The notes under the pieces are model-generated. The model searched no databases and was not told where the DNA came from. It saw only the letters and a list, made by a program, of their open reading frames with translations. Below are positions 50,986-55,842 of a stretch of DNA of 55,842 nucleotides, piece by piece. The stretch's first letter is position 1; the number at the start of each line of letters is the position of its first letter. The stretch is from UBA2160 sp964588665 (GTDB lineage Bacteria > Chloroflexota > Dehalococcoidia > Lucifugimonadales > UBA1123): assembly GCA_964588665.1 (NCBI GenBank), contig CAZPQQ010000014.1, forward strand, positions 1 through 55,842, in the 5' to 3' direction. The translations under genes and the position numbers were made by a program.

Positions 50986-51732
50986 CTATTCCTCTTCTTG
51001 CTTCGAGTCGTCTTCTTCCGCCGAATCGTCTGCCTGTGCCGAATCATCAGTGTCAGCCGAATCGTTGGCTTCCGCCGAGTCGTCTGCTTCCGCCGAATCG
51101 TCAGCTTCGTCCGAGTCGCCGGCGTCCGCCGATTCATCTGCTTCGGTCGAGTCGTCAGCTTCCGCCGAGTCGTCAGCCTGCGCCGAGTCGCCGGCGTCCG
51201 CCGAGTTGTCAGCTTGCGCCAAATTGTCCACGTGCGCTTGGAGCACGCGAGCCAGCCCGCCGACCGGGCCATTCATGACCCCAACCAGTCCCGTAATCGG
51301 GCTCAGCATCTGCGCCAACAGTTGGGCGATCAGTTCGTCCTTGCCAGGCAAGCTCGCGAGTTGCTGAACTTCTGCTGGCGTCAGCGCTCGTCCGTCGAGC
51401 TCAGCCCCGCGGATCTTGAGAGCCGAGCGATTGGCTCGGATAAAATCCGACAGCGCTTTGGCGGGCTCAGACGCGTCCCCGAATCCAAAGGCGATCCCTG
51501 TCGGACCATCAATGACGTCTTTCATGGCCGGCTTGCCTGCCGAGTCCGCCGCCATCAGGGCCAGCGAGTTCTTGATAACCCTGAATTCAACGCCGCTCTC
51601 GCGCATCGCGCGCCTGAGTTCCGTCATTTGCGCAACGCGTAAGCCCGAGTAATCGGTCGTGATCATGATCGTGCTTTCGCTGAAGCGCTTCGCTAGGTCT
51701 TCAACGGCTTGTTCTTTTTCCTTTGTCGGCAA
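50986..51732 (-). CDS. rplJ: 50S ribosomal protein L10 with long acidic hexapeptide-repeat tail
   Basis: L10 anchors the L7/L12 stalk. Residues 1-173 are ordinary L10: PTKEKEQAVEDLAKRFSEST, MITTDYSGLRVAQMTELRRA, FRVIKNSLALMAADSAG, and a C-terminal region LIAQLLAQMLSPITGLVGVM that binds L12. Residues about 174-248 are not: twelve imperfect copies of a six-residue unit like DDSAEA, made almost only of D, S, A and E. The start is best placed at TTG 51732, with GGAGGGG upstream; the frame runs on upstream into a repeat element but without similarity. Total 248 residues versus about 165-180 usual. The tail is expected to be disordered and strongly negative. Confidence 0.93.
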   Translation of the reverse strand: MPTKEKEQAVEDLAKRFSESTIMITTDYSGLRVAQMTELRRAMRESGVEFRVIKNSLALMAADSAGKPAMKDVIDGPTGIAFGFGDASEPAKALSDFIRANRSALKIRGAELDGRALTPAEVQQLASLPGKDELIAQLLAQMLSPITGLVGVMNGPVGGLARVLQAHVDNLAQADNSADAGDSAQADDSAEADDSTEADESADAGDSDEADDSAEADDSAEANDSADTDDSAQADDSAEEDDSKQEEE

Positions 51733-51753
51733 AATCCCCTCCTGCAACAGATT

Positions 51754-51898
51754 CCGTAGGGGAGCCCCAATCAGATCGGGGAAACCCTCCCGGTGCGCTT
51801 TATCCTGGCGGTTGGCGCCTCGGTAACTAATCAATTCCGGTATGGCCCGGTGCGTTCGGCGCCAAGCCTATCGGGAGGGTTTGAATCCCTCCTCTACG
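51754..51898. repeat. MITE-like element in the rplJ leader
   Basis: The outer ends are CCGTAGGGGAG at 51754 and GGGTTTGAATCCCTCCTCTA then CG ending at 51898, inverted and matching the element at 25703-25838. The left end has diverged: CCCC...GGGG replaces part of the palindrome. It lies between the rplA-side terminator and the rplJ ribosome-binding site. Confidence 0.65.
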
Positions 51899-51921
51899 AC
51901 CGGGTCCGTCCCGTGGGCAAT

Positions 51922-51951
51922 AAAAAAAGCCCCGAGCCACAGACTCGGGGC
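51922..51951 (-). terminator. Intrinsic terminator/attenuator between rplA and rplJ
   Basis: On the minus strand GCCCCGAG (51951-51944) pairs with CTCGGGGC (51936-51929) across a 7-nt loop, followed by seven T residues (51928-51922). No clear promoter lies between it and rplJ, so partial read-through or attenuation is likely, as in known L10 leaders. Confidence 0.8.
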
Positions 51952-52061
51952 ATCAATATCGATGCTCACTTTCGGGTCGCCGTTGCGATTCCCGATCGTG
52001 CCTCGGCGGGCTGGCTGTTTTAATCCGCGCTAACGGAGCCCGCTGTCTGTGGCTACTCGAA

Positions 52062-52775
52062 CTATTCTACACGAAGAGCGGAAGCGGTGGCAACATCCAA
52101 CGGGACGCTGGGACCCATGGTCGTCGTCAGGAAGCCAGCCCTGATGAACTGACCTTTGACGCCCGCTGGCCGCGACCTCATGACGTTGTCCATCAACATC
52201 GTGAAGTTGTCCAGCAGGTGGTCGTTTTCGAAGCTCGCCTTGCCCAGAGGGACGTGTATCATGCCGGTCCGGTCGAGACGGTACTCGACTCGGCCTTTCT
52301 TGGCATCGGCCACGGCGTTCGGAATGTCTTCGGGCTGGACGACGGTGCCGGTCCTCGGGTTTGGCATCAGGCCTCTGCGACCCAGGATCCTGCCCAGCTT
52401 GCCGATTTTGCCCATCATGTCCGGTGTGGCAATCGAGACGTCGAATTCCAGCCAGCCGCCTTCGATCTCTTTGATCACATCGTCGTTTCCGACCCTGTCG
52501 GCCCCGGCCTCTTCGGCGACTCGCATCGCCTCGCCCTGGGTGAACACCAACGTGCGCACCGGCTTGCCCACACCGTGAGGCAGAATTGCGACGCCGCGGA
52601 CCATCTGGTCGGCGTGGCGCGGATCGGCCCCGGTGCGGAGGTGGAGTTCGACGGTTTCGTCGAACTTGGCGGTCGCCGTCTCTTTGATCAACGCGACGGC
52701 CTCGTCGGGTTGATACTCTGCTTCTCGGTCGATGAGCGCCTCAGCTTGCGCGTAGCGCTTTCCTCTAGATGCCAT
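52062..52775 (-). CDS. rplA: 50S ribosomal protein L1
   Basis: A 237-residue primary rRNA-binding protein that forms the L1 stalk. Typical sequence: ASRGKRYAQAEALIDREAEY, VALIKETATAKFDETVELHL, LPHGVGKPVRTLVFTQGE, GKIGKLGRILGRRGLMPNPR and GQFIRAGFLTTTMGPSVPLD. Normal length. L1 can repress rplKA in other bacteria. It lies 52 bp after rplK. Confidence 0.97.
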   Translation of the reverse strand: MASRGKRYAQAEALIDREAEYQPDEAVALIKETATAKFDETVELHLRTGADPRHADQMVRGVAILPHGVGKPVRTLVFTQGEAMRVAEEAGADRVGNDDVIKEIEGGWLEFDVSIATPDMMGKIGKLGRILGRRGLMPNPRTGTVVQPEDIPNAVADAKKGRVEYRLDRTGMIHVPLGKASFENDHLLDNFTMLMDNVMRSRPAGVKGQFIRAGFLTTTMGPSVPLDVATASALRVE

Positions 52776-52827
52776 GTTGTTGTGTCCTTAGTGTCACGGC
52801 CCGGGCCGCGATTCAAACGCGGGCCTG

Positions 52828-53250
52828 TTAACGAACTTGGATGCCCATGCTTCGCGCCGTGCCTTCGATGATGCGCATGGCGCCTTCGATGTCCGCGGCG
52901 TTAAGATCGCGCATCTTGGTCTCTGCGATCTCGCGGACTTTGTCACGAGCAATCGTCCCCACCTTCTCCGCCAGCGGGCTGCCGCTGCCTTTGGTGATTC
53001 CGGCTGCCTGCCGCAAGAGTTCCGACGCGGGCGGGCTCTTCGTGATGAACGCGAAGGAACGGTCCTCGAACACAGTCAATTCAACCGGAATGACGGTGCC
53101 CATGTCCCGTGCGGTCCGTTCGTTGTACTCTTTCACGAACGACATGATGTTGACGCCGTGCTGACCCAACGCCGGGCCCACGGGGGGCGCGGGCGTCGCC
53201 TTGCCCGCTTCTATCTGTAGCTTTATGAGCGCTCTTACTTTTTTCGCCAC
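52828..53250 (-). CDS. rplK: 50S ribosomal protein L11
   Basis: A 140-residue protein of the GTPase-associated centre: ALIKLQIEAGKATPAPPVGP, ALGQHGVNIMSFVKEYNERT and SFAFITKSPPASELLRQAAG. Start ATG 53250. It follows nusG after 105 bp and precedes rplA. Confidence 0.97.
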   Translation of the reverse strand: MAKKVRALIKLQIEAGKATPAPPVGPALGQHGVNIMSFVKEYNERTARDMGTVIPVELTVFEDRSFAFITKSPPASELLRQAAGITKGSGSPLAEKVGTIARDKVREIAETKMRDLNAADIEGAMRIIEGTARSMGIQVR

Positions 53251-53355
53251 TCTACCGCCTTGTCATGTGAACAACCGCCACTTTTTTCGGAGCGGCGATT
53301 CTCTTTGCCCCTGAGCCTTCGGTGATGTCAGAGGTCGTTTTCGTAGTTGAGTGAG

Positions 53356-53916
53356 TTACGTCCGCTCAACCTGCAGGAAATCCAACTCGACAGGCGTCTC
53401 ACGTCCGAAGAACGACACGAGCACCTTTACTTTCGACTTTTCCTGCGACACTTCGTCCACGACCCCAATGAAATCCAGGAAGGGGCCATCGATGATTCTG
53501 ACGCCTTGCCCTTTTTCCAATCCCGTGCGCACCCGAGGGGCGTCGGTCTCGGCCTGGTTGAGGATCGCGTCGACTTCGGCTTCTTCCAGGGGAACAGGCT
53601 TGGGTCGGTTGTCGCTTTCGTCTTCCGCCGATACGAAGCCAGTGACGCCGGGCGTGTTGCGCACCACGTACCAACTCTCGTCGTCCATCTTCATCTGGAC
53701 CAGGATGTATCCTGGAAATATCCTACGAGACACCGCTTTCCGCTTACCGTCCTTGATCTCCATTTCATCTTCGGTAGGGACGATGACCTGGAATATCTTC
53801 TCCTTCATGTCCATGGTGGAGATGCGGAGTTCCAGGTTCCGCTTTACTCGGTCTTCTTGACCGGAGTATGCGTGCAGAATGTACCAGCGTGTGTCAGCAG
53901 GAGCGGCGTTTGTCAT
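53356..53916 (-). CDS. nusG: Transcription termination/antitermination factor NusG
   Basis: A 186-residue transcription factor that binds RNA polymerase. N-terminal NGN domain: RWYILHAYSGQEDRVKRNLE, KIFQVIVPTEDEMEIKDGKR, RRIFPGYILVQMKMDDESWY. C-terminal KOW domain: GQGVRIIDGPFLDFIGVVDE then SKVKVLVSFFGRETPVELDF. Start ATG 53916, 4 bp after secE. Confidence 0.97.
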   Translation of the reverse strand: MTNAAPADTRWYILHAYSGQEDRVKRNLELRISTMDMKEKIFQVIVPTEDEMEIKDGKRKAVSRRIFPGYILVQMKMDDESWYVVRNTPGVTGFVSAEDESDNRPKPVPLEEAEVDAILNQAETDAPRVRTGLEKGQGVRIIDGPFLDFIGVVDEVSQEKSKVKVLVSFFGRETPVELDFLQVERT

Positions 53917-53920
53917 GATC

Positions 53921-54157
53921 TCAATTCCCCAGGAGCTCTGTCACTAAGCGTGAAAATCCGAGATCAACCAGGTACAAGAACGAACCGATGGTCACTGCCA
54001 CCGAGATCACCATCAGCGTCAGCCGCATGGTCTCTTGGCGAGAGGGCCAAGTGACTCTCCTCAGCTCTCCGACGACTTCGCCGAAGATCTTGAAGTTTAT
54101 CGCTCGTCGCGCCGCCTGAGTGCTTATTCTGCGAGTGATTCCAGGGTCGCGGGCCAC
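53921..54157 (-). CDS. secE: Preprotein translocase subunit SecE
   Basis: A 78-residue membrane subunit of SecYEG. An amphipathic helix (FGEVVGELRRVTWPSRQETM) precedes one membrane segment (LMVISVAVTIGSFLYLVDLG). I chose GTG 54157, 2 bp after the rpmG stop; a further upstream ATG lies inside rpmG. Standard rpmG-secE-nusG order. Confidence 0.93.
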   Translation of the reverse strand: MARDPGITRRISTQAARRAINFKIFGEVVGELRRVTWPSRQETMRLTLMVISVAVTIGSFLYLVDLGFSRLVTELLGN

Positions 54158-54159
54158 GC

Positions 54160-54327
54160 CTACCGTACCTCTCGATGCATGGTATGGGTCCTGCACCGCG
54201 GACAGTATTTCTTGAGCTCCAACCGCTGCGGGTCGTTCCTCCTGTTTTTGGAGGAATGGTAAGTGCGCTCACGGCAGTCGGTGCAGCCGAGGTTCACAAG
54301 TATTCGAGCTTCTCCCCTTCGGGCCAT
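54160..54327 (-). CDS. rpmG: 50S ribosomal protein L33
   Basis: A 55-residue protein read directly from the sequence: MARRGEARILVNLGCTDCRE, then an RTYHSSKNRRNDPQRLELKK segment and YCPRCRTHTMHREVR. The four cysteines in CTDC and CPRC make it the zinc-binding form. It is shorter than many gene-finding cut-offs. It is 2 bp upstream of secE. Confidence 0.96.
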   Translation of the reverse strand: MARRGEARILVNLGCTDCRERTYHSSKNRRNDPQRLELKKYCPRCRTHTMHREVR

Positions 54328-54391
54328 CGAAACGCTCCTTGCCTCACGTCCGTTTATTCCTCGGACAACGCCCTTGGGCGATAGACTGAAG

Positions 54392-54422
54392 CCCTCTCGT
54401 CGCGAGCAAGCTGACGAGAGGG
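54392..54422 (-). terminator. Hairpin between tuf and rpmG
   Basis: CCCTCTCGTC (54392-54401) and GACGAGAGGG (54413-54422) form a perfect 10-bp stem with an 11-nt loop, 34 bp after the tuf stop. The tail is only CTTCAGTC, so termination may be partial, allowing read-through to rpmG-secE-nusG. Confidence 0.55.
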
Positions 54423-54455
54423 CAATCCTGTTTGCTGAATCAGCAGCCGATGGGT

Positions 54456-55655
<1,200 letters not shown>

Positions 55656-55677
55656 TTATCCCATCTCCTCCAAATTG

Positions 55678-55753
55678 TGGAGCCCACAAGCAGATTTGAA
55701 CTGCTGACCTCGTTCTTACCAAGAACGCGCTCTACCGACTGAGCTATGTGGGC
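55678..55753 (-). tRNA. tRNA-Thr (anticodon GGT)
   Basis: On the minus strand GCCCACA (5' acceptor, 55753-55747) pairs with TGTGGGC (3' side). The anticodon stem GTTCT/AGAAC has loop TTGGTAA giving GGT, and the T arm is GCAG..TTCAAAT..CTGC. CCA is encoded (55680-55678). Decodes ACC/ACU. Precedes tuf. Confidence 0.96.
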
Positions 55754-55787
55754 GTTAGTCGCCCGCTGCTTGCTCCACTTCTCGTCC

Positions 55788-55842
55788 TGGTGGAGGGGGT
55801 AGGATTCGAACCTACGTAGCCCTTCCGGGCGCCAGATTTACA
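55788..55842 (-). tRNA. tRNA-Tyr (anticodon GTA), 3' part
   Basis: The minus strand enters the window as TGTAAATC (the anticodon loop with GTA), continues with a long variable arm of class II type (GGCGCCCGGAAGGGCTACG), a T arm GTAGG/CCTAC with TTCGAAT, and ends CCCTCCACCA with encoded CCA. The long variable arm plus GTA identifies tRNA-Tyr. The 5' part is outside the window. Confidence 0.9.

Overview
The window is a GC-rich bacterial chromosome segment of about 56 kb. It carries mostly housekeeping genes in short operons, often joined by 4-bp ATGA or GTGA overlaps, with frequent TTG and GTG starts. The gene content and order suggest a Chloroflexota bacterium, perhaps a Dehalococcoidia or SAR202-like marine lineage: a PIN/TRAM-ispD-ispF-cysS operon, YvcK with N-terminal membrane helices, a fused siroheme decarboxylase, nickel superoxide dismutase with its own protease, paired CaiB/BaiF CoA-transferases, and tRNA-Tyr/tRNA-Thr/tuf/rpmG/secE/nusG/rplKAJL. 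That assignment is inference; no 16S gene is present.

Left part (1-9.8 kb): a minus-strand operon with a NYN/OST-HTH protein, coaX, coaBC and a GerW-like gene; an orphan LolD-type ATPase followed by an arylsulfotransferase-fold gene whose coupled start codon is blocked by an in-frame stop; a repeat-filled gap; gdhA-otsA; then moeB behind a clear promoter and a 300-nt leader.

Accessory patch (9.8-16.2 kb): two paralogous tandem-rhodanese sulfurtransferase genes in opposite orientation flank a disturbed region. It holds a truncation point with an insertion-sequence-like terminus, tRNA-Thr(CGT), a lower-GC HipA-like kinase/DUF3037 pair, an orphan ORF, a 4Fe-4S protein and an XRE-type regulator.

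Middle (16.4-37 kb): cysS-ispF-ispD-PIN/TRAM; a frameshifted alpha/beta hydrolase; a plus-strand run of nudix, glyoxalase, RidA, HIT, YqeK-like and FAD-oxidase genes; argC; a sulfatase; two CoA-transferases; an M29-like protein; a SAM hydrolase-family protein; and secG-yvcK-gatB-pcm.

Tetrapyrrole operon (37.2-42.5 kb): one promoter drives a fused AhbA-AhbB siroheme decarboxylase, precorrin-2 dehydrogenase, hemC, a cobA-hemD fusion and hemB. Together they cover aminolevulinate to didecarboxysiroheme, the siroheme-dependent haem route, without its first and last steps.

Right part (42.6-55.8 kb): sodN with a divergent maturation protease; methyltransferase-panE-cupin; a radC gene broken by one in-frame TGA; M20 peptidase-MBL hydrolase-LarA-like racemase; and the ribosomal/EF-Tu cluster. 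L10 there carries a 75-residue acidic hexapeptide-repeat tail, and its leader holds an intrinsic terminator plus a MITE-like inverted-repeat element also found at 25.7 kb.
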